A stretch of 64,000 bases of DNA from Candidatus Phytoplasma vitis (GCA_023934045.1 CP097583.1:558001-622000), one strand, 5' to 3'; counted from the first letter of the stretch, positions 38,201 through 47,656 are shown. Notes: generated by a model from the letters alone, not told the origin. Program-made: numbers and translations.

Positions 38201-39868
38201 ATTGATAATTCTATTTTAAGCAGATTTAATAAATTAATAAAAATTGATTTTTGGAATGAAGAAAATATAAATATTTTTTTAAAACAAATTTCTAAAAAAT
38301 ATAATTTAGATATAAGAACTTATCAATATTTAGATAAAATATCAAAACAAATAATTGATTCAGGATTAGATGAATTAAGAACACCTAGAAAAATGATAGA
38401 ATTATTTGAACAATCAATAAATGTTGCGTTTTACGAACATAAACATTTGAATATTTTACCAATAGATTTACAATTAGTAATAGATAGATTAATAAATAAA
38501 CAAAAAGTTATTAATTGGCAAGAACATGATCATATAAAACCTTCCGCAGAACAATTATATACAATCCAAGAATACAAAAATACTCCGATAAAACATCTTT
38601 TTGTTGATAGTTCTTTTACTGATGAAGAAGAAAAATATTTTCAATTAATTAAAAACAATTATATATTAAATAAAAAATTAGTTTATAATCAAAATTCTCA
38701 AGAAAAAACAGTAGAATTTGAAGTTGATTCAAATAATTTAGAAAGAATAAAAAAATTTTATTCTTCGGATAATCCTTTTCCTGAAGAATTATTAGGATTT
38801 TATTTTAAAGAAGGAACCGAAAGCAAAGAAATAAAAGAAATTAAAAAAACTTCTAATTTAGAATCAATTTTAAATTTAGCAATCGAAGCAAAAGTAAAAC
38901 AAATTTATTTTATTTGGAATATTGAAAAAATTAAACATAATAAAATGAAAATAGAAAGTTTAATGCAAAAATATACAAATGAATTTCATTTTTTAAAATC
39001 AGATGAAAATTTAAAAAATAAATTATTAGAAATATCTCAAGTAACAAAAAATAATGAATTAGAATTCGAAAAAATAATATTAAAGTATATTGAAGAAATT
39101 AAAGAACAATTAACTAATAATATTTATGATGAAATTATGAAACAAAATGAACTAATTATTTTAGAAGATTCTTTCGAATTAAAAAGAGATATTACAAAAC
39201 AAATAAAAAAAATATTTCAAAAAAATGATTTTTTATTTTTAAAAGAAATCAAAAATGAAATTTTTTCTAATATTAAAAACAAATTAATAAAAAATAAAGA
39301 AAACAATTTACAAACAAAAATTGCAAATTTAATAAATTCGATAACTTTTAATACAAAAATATTTAATTATTTAGAAATAGATAAAATTAAAAAAAAAATA
39401 AATCAAAATGTTTATGATTATTTTGTAATACAAAGCAAATATTCTTTAAAAGATATTCAAAATCAAATTTATAAAACAGAAAAACAAGTTAATAAAGAAC
39501 TTTTCGATAAACATTGGCAAACCATATTAAAACAATTAAATATTAATTGTAATTTAGAAAAAGATAAAATAATAAATTTATTAGAAGAAAAAACAAAAAA
39601 AGAATTATTTTATAATGATTTAGAATTAGAAAAAATAATTAATTTGCTTAACGAAGAAATTGAAAAGAATATTAAAAATTTAGAAAATAATTTAAGAAAA
39701 AAAATATCTGATAATATAAATAAATATATATTAATAGATAATGTATTGAATCAAAAAATATCTAACCAAGAAATAGACTTAATTAAAGAAGCAGCTTTTG
39801 TTATCGCTAAAGATGAATTAAAACAAGAAAATATTAAAGAAGAACAAATGGGCGACCAAGAGGCTTAA
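35228..39868 (+). CDS. Giant membrane-anchored coiled-coil AAA+ ATPase
   Basis: 1546 residues. A signal anchor (about 9-30) precedes a unique region (about 35-180) with FPGNKIDFDNYRRYLNYKK, then a long coiled coil (about 190-800) built from roughly 150-residue repeats. Each repeat starts around a LKNDI-like helix and runs through LEQNIK/EEQ...IIxxKQxKIxxLE patterns. An FtsH/ClpX-like AAA+ domain follows: GPPGTGKT near residue 881, LIDECEVAF near 937, ATTN near 983, arginine finger in SILSRFNK. After the ATPase comes one copy of the recurring domain (ELLGFYFKEG near 1190, KQIYFIWNI near 1226), then more helix to the end (MGDQEA). No protease motif. Probably a surface- or membrane-associated remodelling motor. 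A group II intron begins 5 bases after the stop. Confidence 0.8.
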   Translation: MKTKDKILLNILFTLIILIFLNIKLIIKAINSNVKDIKEEEYQNYKVISKLKKIYPKLTNDNLLKKVLTKILEEFDKPYYMYETKTTIEDRIKLLEKYNIIDEFENTIAQTVFDINEYCFVFPGNKIDFDNYRRYLNYKKRNFPGNKGYSWRIWSPANIEFISKKEIKFLVDTFEEIIILEAEKQANLNKQKNIKQIEEQISFLQQKINTYTDLLKKQEIDILKKNKEIGILKKNIEEQNSQFLNLEKKEELIQTQEQKINFLILELKKSNQKINDDKILQEAEKLEFQKDLKNKIEQLNVLKNKLESSQRNIDRLAETQEEQQKIIKNKNEKIKNLEIVVENNNKQIFYLKEEIKKITENLENKIKKNKLLSENQQKISNIEISSLKKNISELREELILQEFVLESNKEQITNLIQQLEEKNKEISETQNLNSLEKQKLKNDIEDNKKQLKNIKNNLDIAQSTITELRQTIEEQKNIIEQKQNKIENLEQNIKIKENIIISLNDQIIKVEQEIKNKKEQLEENKLLSTQEKQRLKNQITEKEKLILDLKSQLYSKENFLIKAQEEINILRNQLQEQKDEIIFIKNLNEEEKNELKNDIKKQTKYLDKLENDLDIAYKNIDKLKQTVEEQTDIINNKQKQIFILEKDIEQKESSIETLSKKIENLEQDINSKTQELIENKFLSQETQRLLSEDINQMRKQIKNLKEQMSQKEEFIESSNKKINNLQTNLEIQEEQIKQNQILNQNEKNKLQQDINKQINSLENLKTKLDKYREKIEISLQNNNMFNYLLIEAMSHMKTMNKEVLDFFQKMRQEQEMKKIDESENTKIFLKKTDKFPTFKEVIGNEEAKKQLKESLVQLTDDIKEYKMMGNSEPPKGILLYGPPGTGKTYLAKAFAKESGLPFFSITSSDFSKTYVGESPRLVKNIFDEARKHSPSIILIDECEVAFKKRNSDGLNSDHGNVVISFLSQIDGIYTDEKKPVFVIATTNFKDDIDNSILSRFNKLIKIDFWNEENINIFLKQISKKYNLDIRTYQYLDKISKQIIDSGLDELRTPRKMIELFEQSINVAFYEHKHLNILPIDLQLVIDRLINKQKVINWQEHDHIKPSAEQLYTIQEYKNTPIKHLFVDSSFTDEEEKYFQLIKNNYILNKKLVYNQNSQEKTVEFEVDSNNLERIKKFYSSDNPFPEELLGFYFKEGTESKEIKEIKKTSNLESILNLAIEAKVKQIYFIWNIEKIKHNKMKIESLMQKYTNEFHFLKSDENLKNKLLEISQVTKNNELEFEKIILKYIEEIKEQLTNNIYDEIMKQNELIILEDSFELKRDITKQIKKIFQKNDFLFLKEIKNEIFSNIKNKLIKNKENNLQTKIANLINSITFNTKIFNYLEIDKIKKKINQNVYDYFVIQSKYSLKDIQNQIYKTEKQVNKELFDKHWQTILKQLNINCNLEKDKIINLLEEKTKKELFYNDLELEKIINLLNEEIEKNIKNLENNLRKKISDNINKYILIDNVLNQKISNQEIDLIKEAAFVIAKDELKQENIKEEQMGDQEA

Positions 39869-39873
39869 ATATC

Positions 39874-40570
39874 GTGCTATTTAACCAATAGCCAGGGAAG
39901 ATTTCCCCTGAATGCATATCTTTGGTTTGTTAAACGAAAGAATAACAGATTACAGCAGAAGATAAAAGCGAATTGAGACGAAACAGTATAGTCAAGAAGA
40001 TTTCGCGAGCAAATTTGGATATGGATAAGGATGAAAAACCCTAAGAAGGATAAAGCGAGGTAATCTTCTAACTTAACGGCAACTGTGTAAATCCGTTAAT
40101 CTAGATAGCTGGAAATTGTCTTTGTGTTTCGCAGTGAAATCATCATAAACCTAGACTCCACCCATAGCTGGACAAGCAACTCTTGTCTAAGGTTAATTCC
40201 GCAAGCTGGATCAAACTTCACCTAAGTCCAAAAGGTAGATATTTAAAGTAACTGGCAGATTCCTAAACTTCAGTTTTTGGAAACAAATAAGGATAGGGTA
40301 TTTGAAGGAAACTCCATTTATCCGAGTCCTTAGAGGCAAGGAAAAAGAGACTATTTAGTAATCGTTGGAGTAAAAATGAGGATGAAATACCTATATTCAA
40401 TCGACCAACCAAGTCGAAGGTTAACAACCTTTAAAGGGTGAAAATAGTCAGTAATTTTAGAGATAGAATTATGGAAAGCCGTATGCTTGGAAACTTGCTT
40501 GTACGGTTTGGGACGGGACCAATTGTAATAAAAGATTCACATCTTAAACGCAGTTGATTTATCGTCATAC
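39874..40570 (+). mobile_element. Group II intron without internal ORF
   Basis: Starts GTGCT (group II consensus GUGYG) five bases after the AAA+ gene stop. It contains the domain V hairpin AAAGCCGTATGCTTGGAAAC...TTGTACGGTTTGGGACGGG at about 40475-40518, with the catalytic AGC triad and GAAA tetraloop, followed by a domain VI-like region ending near 40570. The roughly 700-base element is clearly less AT-rich than the genes around it. Domain IV is short and has no reverse transcriptase, so mobility would need a maturase from elsewhere. A second, more degraded copy lies at 21584-22266. The exact 3' end is uncertain by about ten bases. Confidence 0.75.
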
Positions 40571-41107
40571 ATGATAAAATAAAATCTTTTGTTTTAAATT
40601 ATAAAATAAGCGAGAAGACAGATTCAAAAGATTTCTTTTCGATAATTTCAGAAAATTTTTATTGGTTAAAATTTGTTTTCATCGTTTTTGGTTGTAAATA
40701 TTTTTTTCGAAAAAAAATTTAATTTTATAAAAAAGATTTTGGTAATTTAAAATGGAATATTGTCAAAAAAAATTTAAATTAATTAACACTTATAAAACCT
40801 AGTTTATAAGACAGGTTTTATAAGTTTTTTTATTTTTTGTAACAATTTATTCAAAAAAATAAGAAAAATTTAATAAAAAGGAGAAAAAGAAAAATCTTAA
40901 ATATGTTATAATTTATTAAGAAATATAATATTTCAAAAAAATAAATAAATTTTTTTATTTAAAAAAATAATATTAATTTTTTTAACATTTCTAAATTTTT
41001 TAATAAAATTAATATTACTTTTTTAACAATATAATTTCTATAATTAAATACTATAATTTAATTTATGTTAAAATGCAAAAATATAATTAATGAACTGAGG
41101 TGAATAA
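40571..41107 (+). other. Intergenic region between the intron and recG
   Basis: AT-rich, no coding frame. A clear terminator at 40788-40833 ends transcription from the AAA+ gene/intron. The last 250 bases lead to recG with GAGGTGA as its ribosome-binding site. Confidence 0.5.
40788..40833 (+). terminator. Strong terminator
   Basis: ACTTATAAAACCT / AGGTTTTATAAGT arms, 12-base loop, T7 following. Confidence 0.85.
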
Positions 41108-42988
41108 ATGACATCTGATTTAGAACAAATTTTTGAAAATTCTGATTTATATTCTAAATTATTCAAGAATAATATCAAAAATATAAAAGAACTTATTTTC
41201 AAGAAACCTAAAAAATATCAAGATTTTACTTTAACTGAATTAAATAAAATAGCAGATAAAACAAAAGTAAATTTATACGGAATTATAATAAAAGAACCTG
41301 TTGTTGTCAGAAATTTTTTTAAAAAAAATGCTAAAATGTTCCATATATTAACAAGTCGAAATACAGAATTCAAAGTAATTATTTTTAATAATTTTTTTTT
41401 TAAAATTTTAGAATATAATAAAAAAATATTTATTAAAGGTACTTATTATAATAGATATAATACAATTATAGCTTCTTTTGTTACTTTAGAAGTTAATATA
41501 GAAAACAAAATTAAACCTATTTATAATTTAAAAAATATTTCTGATGAGTCTTTACAAAAATTAATAAAAAAAATTTTTCAATCTCCTAAATTTAAAATTA
41601 AAGAAACTTTAGATATAAGAATTTTAAAAAAATATAATTTAATAAATAGGAAAGAAGCTTTCCGAAATCTTCATCTTCCTGAAAATAAACAAATGTTGTA
41701 TAAAGCAATCCAAAGATTTAAATATGAAGAAGCTTTTATTATAATTAAAAAATGGTTTCGAAAAAAAGAACAATTACCTTCTAAAATTCCTATAAAATGT
41801 AATATAAGTTATGTAAAGCAAATGATTAAAAAAATTCCTTTTCAATTAACTTTAAATCAAAAAAAAATAGTTAATGAAATTTATTCTGATTTTAAAAAAG
41901 ATTATCCTACTCAAAGATTAATTCAAGGGGATGTTGGTTCTGGGAAAACAATTACAGTTTTTATAGCCGCTTTAGGAATAATTAATTTAAATAAACAAGT
42001 TTTAATGATGGCTCCTACAGAAATTTTAGCCAAACAACATTATTTAAATTTTAAAAAACTTTTTCCAGAAATAGATTCTATTATTATAACTTCTAAAAGT
42101 AAAACTAAGAAATTTGTTCAAGAACAGATTAAACAAAATAAATACAAAATGATTTTCGGGACTCATTTATTAGCTAATATAGATTTTTTTCAATTAGGTT
42201 TGATTATAATAGATGAAACTCATAAATTCGGAACAGATCTAAAAAATAAAACTATCGCTCAAGATTTAACATCAGATATTTTATATCTTACAGCAACGCC
42301 TATTCCGAAAACTTTGGCACTTATTTATTCTGGATTATTAAATATTTCTTTATTAATTGAAAAACCTTATAATAAAAATAACATTATTACTAAAAAATGT
42401 TCTTTTGAAATGATTATACCTTTGTTAAAAAAAAATCAGTCACGTAATGAACAAAGTTATATTACAGTTCCTGCTATAAAAGATAATAAAAAAAATTTTA
42501 ATATTGAAAATATGACTATTTTTTTAGAGAAACAAAAAATAGAGCATCTTTATATTTTGCACAGCAAACAAACAACAGAAAAACAAGAAGAAAATATTCA
42601 AAATTTTATAAAAAATAAAAAAGGTATTTTGTTAGCCACTTCTATTATTGAAGTAGGAATTGATATTGAAAACGTTACAACTATTATTATTTTAGGAGCG
42701 GAATATTTTGGTCTAAGTCAATTACATCAATTAAGAGGAAGAGTAGGAAGAAATAATAAACAAAATTATTGTTTTTTAGTTTCTACAAAAGATAACGAAC
42801 GTTTAAAAATATTAGAAAAAGAAAATAATGTCGCTAAATTAAGTGATTTTGATCTTTGTACAAGAGGACCAGGAGATTTTTTAGGTAAAGAACAAAGTGG
42901 TTTTTTTAAATTTCAATTTTTAAATATAACAAAAGATTATATGATTTTAAATCAAATTAAAAAAGATTTTGAATATTTATCAAATTAA
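41108..42988 (+). CDS. recG: ATP-dependent DNA helicase RecG
   Basis: Remodels stalled forks and Holliday junctions. 626 residues, shorter than the usual roughly 680; the N-terminal wedge domain is reduced. Helicase motifs are in order: QLTLNQKKIVNEI, Walker A GDVGSGKTI, MMAPTEILAKQH, box II IIDETHKFG (DETH in place of DEQH), TATPIPKTLAL, ATSIIEVGIDI, and motif VI QLHQLRGRVGR. The C-terminal DLCTRGPGDFLGKEQSG is typical of RecG. GAGGTGA lies seven bases upstream. It heads a run recG-plsX-rnc-dnaD as in many Firmicutes, so fork repair and membrane genes share a transcript. Confidence 0.95.
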   Translation: MTSDLEQIFENSDLYSKLFKNNIKNIKELIFKKPKKYQDFTLTELNKIADKTKVNLYGIIIKEPVVVRNFFKKNAKMFHILTSRNTEFKVIIFNNFFFKILEYNKKIFIKGTYYNRYNTIIASFVTLEVNIENKIKPIYNLKNISDESLQKLIKKIFQSPKFKIKETLDIRILKKYNLINRKEAFRNLHLPENKQMLYKAIQRFKYEEAFIIIKKWFRKKEQLPSKIPIKCNISYVKQMIKKIPFQLTLNQKKIVNEIYSDFKKDYPTQRLIQGDVGSGKTITVFIAALGIINLNKQVLMMAPTEILAKQHYLNFKKLFPEIDSIIITSKSKTKKFVQEQIKQNKYKMIFGTHLLANIDFFQLGLIIIDETHKFGTDLKNKTIAQDLTSDILYLTATPIPKTLALIYSGLLNISLLIEKPYNKNNIITKKCSFEMIIPLLKKNQSRNEQSYITVPAIKDNKKNFNIENMTIFLEKQKIEHLYILHSKQTTEKQEENIQNFIKNKKGILLATSIIEVGIDIENVTTIIILGAEYFGLSQLHQLRGRVGRNNKQNYCFLVSTKDNERLKILEKENNVAKLSDFDLCTRGPGDFLGKEQSGFFKFQFLNITKDYMILNQIKKDFEYLSN

Positions 42989-43012
42989 ATAATAAAAGGT
43001 ATATTAATAAAA

Positions 43013-44032
43013 ATGATTAAATTAGCAATAGATGCTATGGGTGGAGATTTAGCCCCTGAGAAAGTGATCAAAGGAATCGTAATGGCTTTATCTCAAGAAG
43101 AAAATTTATATATTTGTTTGTATGGTGATCAAGAAAAAATAAGTTACATAATAGAAAATAAAATTTCTTCTTCAGTTTATAAAAAAGTAAAAGATCGAAT
43201 AAGTATTATTCATACTCCTTTTTTTCTTAAAATGGATATAAAAAATATAAGAGAAGAATTTAGAGATTGTCCTAACCATTCTATGTTTTTAGCTTTAAAA
43301 GCAGCTAAAGAAAACGAAGTAGATGGAGTTGTTTCAGCAGGACCTACTCAAGCTTTAGTTTTATCAAGTTTTTTAATAATTAGAACTATGAAGTCAATTT
43401 CTAGAATAGCTTTAGCTCCTGTTTTTAAAACTTTTGATAATAAAACAAAAATTTTAATAGATGCGGGAGCGAATATTGAAATCGAACCAGAAAATTTATT
43501 AAAATTGACTGTTTATGCTTCATTAGTAGCTAAAGAATTTTTAGAAATTGACCAACCTATAGTAAAATTATTAAATATAGGAATTGAAAAAAATAAAGGA
43601 AGAGATTTCGAAAGAAAGCTTTATGATTTATTAGAAAAAGATGATCGAATAATTTTTAAAGGAAATGAAGAGTCTAAAAATGTTTTCAATACTGAAGCAG
43701 ATATTTTATTAAGTGATGCTTTTACATCTAATATGGTTTTAAAAAGTTATGAAGGAGCTTTTAAAAATTTATTTCAATCCATTAAAGAAGTTATGACTGA
43801 AAATTGGTTCAAAAAAATTATGAGCAAAATTTTATTTTCTAAAAAATTAAAAAAAATAAAACAAAAAATAGATTCTAAAGAAATAGGTGGAGCGATCTTG
43901 TTAGGTTTAAATAAAATTGTGATTAAAGCGCATGGTGATTCTAATGAATATGCTTTTTGCAAAGCAATTTTTCAAGCTAAAATTTTAATTGAAAAAAAAT
44001 TTTTAACTAAAATTACAAAAAAATTAATATAA
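43013..44032 (+). CDS. plsX: Phosphate acyltransferase PlsX
   Basis: Makes acyl-phosphate from acyl-ACP for phosphatidate synthesis. 339 residues, full length. It begins LAIDAMGGDLAPEKVIKG, the family signature, with ADILLSDAFTSNMVLKSYEG in the C-terminal half. Lies 24 bases after recG and 12 before rnc. In Bacillus plsX is followed by fabD/fabG/acpP; here the fatty-acid genes are missing from the cluster, consistent with scavenging of host lipids. How acyl groups reach PlsX in this organism is not evident from this window. Confidence 0.95.
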   Translation: MIKLAIDAMGGDLAPEKVIKGIVMALSQEENLYICLYGDQEKISYIIENKISSSVYKKVKDRISIIHTPFFLKMDIKNIREEFRDCPNHSMFLALKAAKENEVDGVVSAGPTQALVLSSFLIIRTMKSISRIALAPVFKTFDNKTKILIDAGANIEIEPENLLKLTVYASLVAKEFLEIDQPIVKLLNIGIEKNKGRDFERKLYDLLEKDDRIIFKGNEESKNVFNTEADILLSDAFTSNMVLKSYEGAFKNLFQSIKEVMTENWFKKIMSKILFSKKLKKIKQKIDSKEIGGAILLGLNKIVIKAHGDSNEYAFCKAIFQAKILIEKKFLTKITKKLI

Positions 44033-44044
44033 AAAAGAGTAATT

Positions 44045-44731
44045 ATGCATTTAAAAAAATTATTTAAAAGATTAAATATTAAACCTAAAAATATTAAGAT
44101 ATATATTAACGCTTTAACACATAGTTCTTATGCTAACGAACATCATTTTAGAAAAAATAATAACGAAAGATTAGAATTTTTAGGAGATTCTGTTATTAAT
44201 TTTTTAATGGCTAGTTATTTATATAAAAAAAATAAAGATAATGAAGGTATTATGACTAAAAAAAGGGCCCAAGCTGTTTGTATAGATTCTTTATTAATTT
44301 ATGCTAAAGAAATAGAATTAAAGAATTATATTTTGTTAGGTAAAGGTGAAAAGAAAAGATATGATAATAATTATTCTATCATAGCAGACGCTTTTGAAGC
44401 TTTATTTGGAGCTATTTATTTAGATTTAGGATATGATCAAGCAGAAAAAACTTTTCAATATATTGTGTTACCTTATTTAAAAAAAATTATCAATATTATA
44501 GATTTTAAAACTAAATTACAAGAATTAATTCAAACTAATAAACAAAATATCCATTATAAAATTATTGCTGAAAAAGGTTTAGCCCATGAAAAAGAATTTA
44601 TAACTGAAGTATATTTGGAAAATATTTTTTTAGGAAGAGGTTTAGGAAAAACTAAAAAAGCTTCTGAACAAAAAGCAGCGCAAGAAGCTTTACTTAAAAT
44701 AGAAAAAGAAAGGAATATACCAAATGTTTAA
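44045..44731 (+). CDS. rnc: Ribonuclease III
   Basis: Cuts double-stranded RNA, including rRNA precursors. 228 residues. The nuclease signature NNERLEFLGDSVINF (about 39-53) holds the metal-binding Glu and Asp. A second acidic site lies in IADAFEALFGAIYLDLGY (about 115-132). The C-terminal dsRNA-binding domain (about 155-225) includes GLGKTKKASEQKAAQEAL. The last 8 bases overlap the next gene, implying coupled translation. Member of the recG-plsX-rnc-dnaD run. Confidence 0.97.
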   Translation: MHLKKLFKRLNIKPKNIKIYINALTHSSYANEHHFRKNNNERLEFLGDSVINFLMASYLYKKNKDNEGIMTKKRAQAVCIDSLLIYAKEIELKNYILLGKGEKKRYDNNYSIIADAFEALFGAIYLDLGYDQAEKTFQYIVLPYLKKIINIIDFKTKLQELIQTNKQNIHYKIIAEKGLAHEKEFITEVYLENIFLGRGLGKTKKASEQKAAQEALLKIEKERNIPNV

Positions 44732-45338
44732 AATTCTTTATGAAAAAGGTTATTTAAATATTGAAAAAATTTTAATTCGCGAATATCATAAAATGAATTT
44801 AACATTTCAAGAAATGATGGTTTTAATTTATTTATTTGATTGTTATGAACATAAACATTTTTCTTCTGTATTTTTAGCCAAAAAAATGAATTTGTCTAAA
44901 AATGAAGTAGAAAATATTTTAGAAGAATTAATTCAAAAAGATTTTTTTTTCTTATCACAAGAGAAAAAAGATGATAAATTAATAGAAGTTTTTAATTTAG
45001 ACAATACTTTTTTAAAATTAGAAAAAATTTATTTAGAAAAAGATAAAAATGTTCTAATTAAAAAACAAAATAAATATATAAGCGAAACTATAGAACAAAT
45101 AGAAAAATTAAAAGGTGAAAATTTAGCTTCATATGAACTCGAAATTATTAAAAATTGGTATTTGGAAAAAAAATATTCTGACAAAGATATAAAAAGATCT
45201 ATAAATATAGCTTACACAAATCAAAAAAAATCAATTTATTATATAGAAAGAATTTTAGGCCACGAAAATAATTTAAAAATAGAAAATAATGATAAAGCAG
45301 ATAAAATTCTTCATAAAATTTTTAATAAAATTAAATAA
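44724..45338 (+). CDS. dnaD: DnaD-like replication protein
   Basis: Primosome protein that helps load the replicative helicase at origins and forks. 204 residues. An N-terminal winged-helix part (about 10-95, including FQEMMVLIYLFDCYEHK) precedes a C-terminal DnaD/DnaB2 domain (about 110-185, ENLASYELEIIKNWYLEKKY). Its start overlaps rnc by 8 bases with AAAGGAAT inside the rnc end as ribosome-binding site. In phytoplasmas dnaD sits directly in front of the immunodominant membrane protein gene imp, as here. Confidence 0.85.
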   Translation: MFKILYEKGYLNIEKILIREYHKMNLTFQEMMVLIYLFDCYEHKHFSSVFLAKKMNLSKNEVENILEELIQKDFFFLSQEKKDDKLIEVFNLDNTFLKLEKIYLEKDKNVLIKKQNKYISETIEQIEKLKGENLASYELEIIKNWYLEKKYSDKDIKRSINIAYTNQKKSIYYIERILGHENNLKIENNDKADKILHKIFNKIK

Positions 45339-45421
45339 TTTAAAATATAACATATATAATAAAATATGTTATAATATTTGTATTGAATCTAAGAAAAGAT
45401 TTAATAAAATGTATTTACATT

Positions 45422-45458
45422 TTAAATACTGTATATTAAATACCGTATAAATTATAAT
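45422..45458 (+). promoter_or_regulatory. imp promoter with tandem 14-base repeat
   Basis: TTAAATACTGTATA (45422-45435) is followed immediately by TTAAATACCGTATA (45436-45449), then TATAAT at 45453-45458, 22 bases before the imp ATG. The repeats overlap the place of the -35 box, so they may be activator or repressor sites for this highly expressed gene class (inference). Confidence 0.5.
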
Positions 45459-45479
45459 TTAATGAGAGGAAAGAAGAAA

Positions 45480-45950
45480 ATGCAACAAAAAGAAAGTTTT
45501 TTAAAAACTAAAAAAGGCAAAATAGTTGTTGGTTCAGTTGGTTCAGTTATTGGTGCTTTAGTATTATATTTAATAATTGCTTATGTTATGAAATGGATTC
45601 CATTTAGGGAAAAAATTACTCCGGAAGATGCAGAAAGTTTAAAAACAAAAATAGAATCATTAGTAGCAGATACTGAAGCAAAAACAACTGTAGCAGACAA
45701 TGACAAAATATATGACAAAGTAAAAAAAGCAATTGAAGCTTTTGAATCAAAAGTAACAGCAGTTAATGACAAAAGAGCTACAGAAAAAAAAATTGATACT
45801 ACTGAAATAGCAAATTTAAAAACAGCAGTTGAAGGTTTAAAAAATCAAGATACTCAAGAAAATTTTAAAGCAGCAGCAAAAAATTTCAAAGTAAAAGTTG
45901 CTAATTCAATAACAAATTTAAAAACAGTAATTACAGAAAAAAACAAATAA
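45480..45950 (+). CDS. imp: Immunodominant membrane protein Imp
   Basis: Main surface protein of many phytoplasmas, reported to contact host cytoskeleton or vector proteins. The ATG at 45480 is chosen because AGAGGAAAG lies 5-13 bases upstream; an in-frame ATG at 45462 would place that site inside the gene. 156 residues. A short basic cytoplasmic N-terminus (QQKESFLKTKKGK), one transmembrane segment (about 15-37, VVGSVGSVIGALVLYLIIAY) and an outward helical, Lys/Ala/Thr-rich domain to the end. No signal cleavage site. Flanking dnaD and pyrG is the known Imp locus. The external domain is expected to evolve fast. Confidence 0.9.
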   Translation: MQQKESFLKTKKGKIVVGSVGSVIGALVLYLIIAYVMKWIPFREKITPEDAESLKTKIESLVADTEAKTTVADNDKIYDKVKKAIEAFESKVTAVNDKRATEKKIDTTEIANLKTAVEGLKNQDTQENFKAAAKNFKVKVANSITNLKTVITEKNK

Positions 45951-45992
45951 TAATTTAAACAATAATATTAATTAATATTATTTAAAAATAAA

Positions 45993-46030
45993 AAAAACAT
46001 TCAAAATATTAAATTTTGAATGTTTTTTTA
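45993..46030. terminator. Bidirectional terminator between imp and pyrG
   Basis: AAAAAACATTCAAAAT / ATTTTGAATGTTTTTT stem with A and T runs on either side; serves the convergent imp and pyrG genes. Confidence 0.85.
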
Positions 46031-47656
46031 TTTTATATTCGAATAAAATTGTAAAGATGCTCTTATAAAGTCTTTAAATAAAGGGTGTGGTTTAAAAGGT
46101 CTTGATAAAAATTCAGAATGAAATTGAACTCCTATAAACCAAATATGTTTTTTTAATTCTATAACTTCAGGTAATTGTTCTTCATTATTAATTCCTGAAA
46201 TAATAAAATTATCATCTTTATCAAAAAGCGAAACATATTCCATATTCATCTCATAACGATGTCTATGTCTTTCATGAATGATTTCTTTTTGAAAAATTTC
46301 ATAACTCTTAGTATTTTTCTTTAAACAACAAGAGTATAATCCTAATCTTAAAGTTCCTCCTAATAAAGGATCTTTTATTTTTTGAGTTATTAAAGGAAGT
46401 GGCGTATTAATATCAATTTCTGTAGAATTGACTTTGTCCAATTTCAAAACATTTCTAGCATATTCAATAACCATTAATTGCATTCCTAAACAAATACCAA
46501 AAATAGGAATATTATTTATACGAGCGTACTGAATAGCTTGTATTTTCCCTTGATAAGCTCTTGCGCCAAAACCACCTGGAATTAAAATACCATGACAATC
46601 GCCTAATAAAGAAACTATATTCTTATCATTAACATTTTCTGCATCAATCCACTTAATTTTAATATTAGTATTATTATAATAAGAAGCGTGTTTTAAAGCC
46701 TCTATTATAGATAAATAAGAATCATGTACCGAAATATACTTACCTACTAAACCAATAGTAATTTTATTTTTTAAATTTTCAATTTTATAAATTAAATTTT
46801 TCCATGAAGATATATCTGATTTTTTTAAGTTTTTTATTTGAAAATGATCTAAAATAAAATCATCTATTTTTTGTTCATTTAAATTAATAATAATTTTATA
46901 TAAAATATCTACATCAATATTTTCGAAAATAGCATTTTCTCTTACATCGCATAAAATAGAAATTTTTTTCTTCATTTCAGCAGAAATAGTTTGTTCACTT
47001 CTCAAAATCAAAATTTGAGGTTGAATACCTAAAGATCTTAATTCTTTAATACTATGTTGAGTAGGTTTAGTTTTTGTTTCTTTAGAGCTTTTTAAATAAG
47101 GAATTAAAGTGTTATGAATATAAAGAGTATTATGAAATCCTAAGTCATAACGAACTTGTCTAATAGACTCTAAAAAAGGTAAGGATTCGATATCACCTAC
47201 TGTACCGCCAATTTCGACAATAATAATATCATAATCATTAGTAGTACTTTTTATTTCTAAAATCCTTTTTTTGATTTCATTAGTAATATGAGGAATAACT
47301 TGAATAGTTTGTCCTAAATATTCCCCTTGCCTTTCTTTATTGATTACATGTTGATAAACTTGTCCTGTAGTCACATTAGATTCTCTTGATAAATTTTCAT
47401 CTAAAAATCTTTCATAATGGCCCAAATCTAAATCTGTTTCGGCTCCATCATTAGTCACAAAAACTTCTCCGTGCTGAATAGGATTCATAGTACCAGAATC
47501 AATATTGATATAAGGATCAATTTTTTTCATAAAAACTTTTAATCCACGTTTTTTTAAAATTTGACCTACAGCGGCGCCAATAATACCTTTTCCCAAGCCA
47601 GAAACTACTCCTCCAGTAATAAAAATAAATTTTTGCTCTTTTTTTTTATTATTCAT
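46028..47656 (-). CDS. pyrG: CTP synthase
   Basis: Aminates UTP to CTP with glutamine and ATP. 542 residues, full length. The synthetase domain starts [16 protein letters not shown], with [13 protein letters not shown] near 145. The C-terminal glutaminase domain (about 300-540) has its Cys in [10 protein letters not shown] and His/Glu in [12 protein letters not shown]. Last gene of the minus-strand run psd-pyrG, 52 bases after psd. In Bacillus pyrG follows rpoE; here the phospholipid genes are inserted between them. Needed because phytoplasmas lack de novo pyrimidine synthesis but must make CTP, also for CDP-diacylglycerol. Confidence 0.97.
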   Translation of the reverse strand: MNNKKKEQKFIFITGGVVSGLGKGIIGAAVGQILKKRGLKVFMKKIDPYINIDSGTMNPIQHGEVFVTNDGAETDLDLGHYERFLDENLSRESNVTTGQVYQHVINKERQGEYLGQTIQVIPHITNEIKKRILEIKSTTNDYDIIIVEIGGTVGDIESLPFLESIRQVRYDLGFHNTLYIHNTLIPYLKSSKETKTKPTQHSIKELRSLGIQPQILILRSEQTISAEMKKKISILCDVRENAIFENIDVDILYKIIINLNEQKIDDFILDHFQIKNLKKSDISSWKNLIYKIENLKNKITIGLVGKYISVHDSYLSIIEALKHASYYNNTNIKIKWIDAENVNDKNIVSLLGDCHGILIPGGFGARAYQGKIQAIQYARINNIPIFGICLGMQLMVIEYARNVLKLDKVNSTEIDINTPLPLITQKIKDPLLGGTLRLGLYSCCLKKNTKSYEIFQKEIIHERHRHRYEMNMEYVSLFDKDDNFIISGINNEEQLPEVIELKKHIWFIGVQFHSEFLSRPFKPHPLFKDFIRASLQFYSNIK

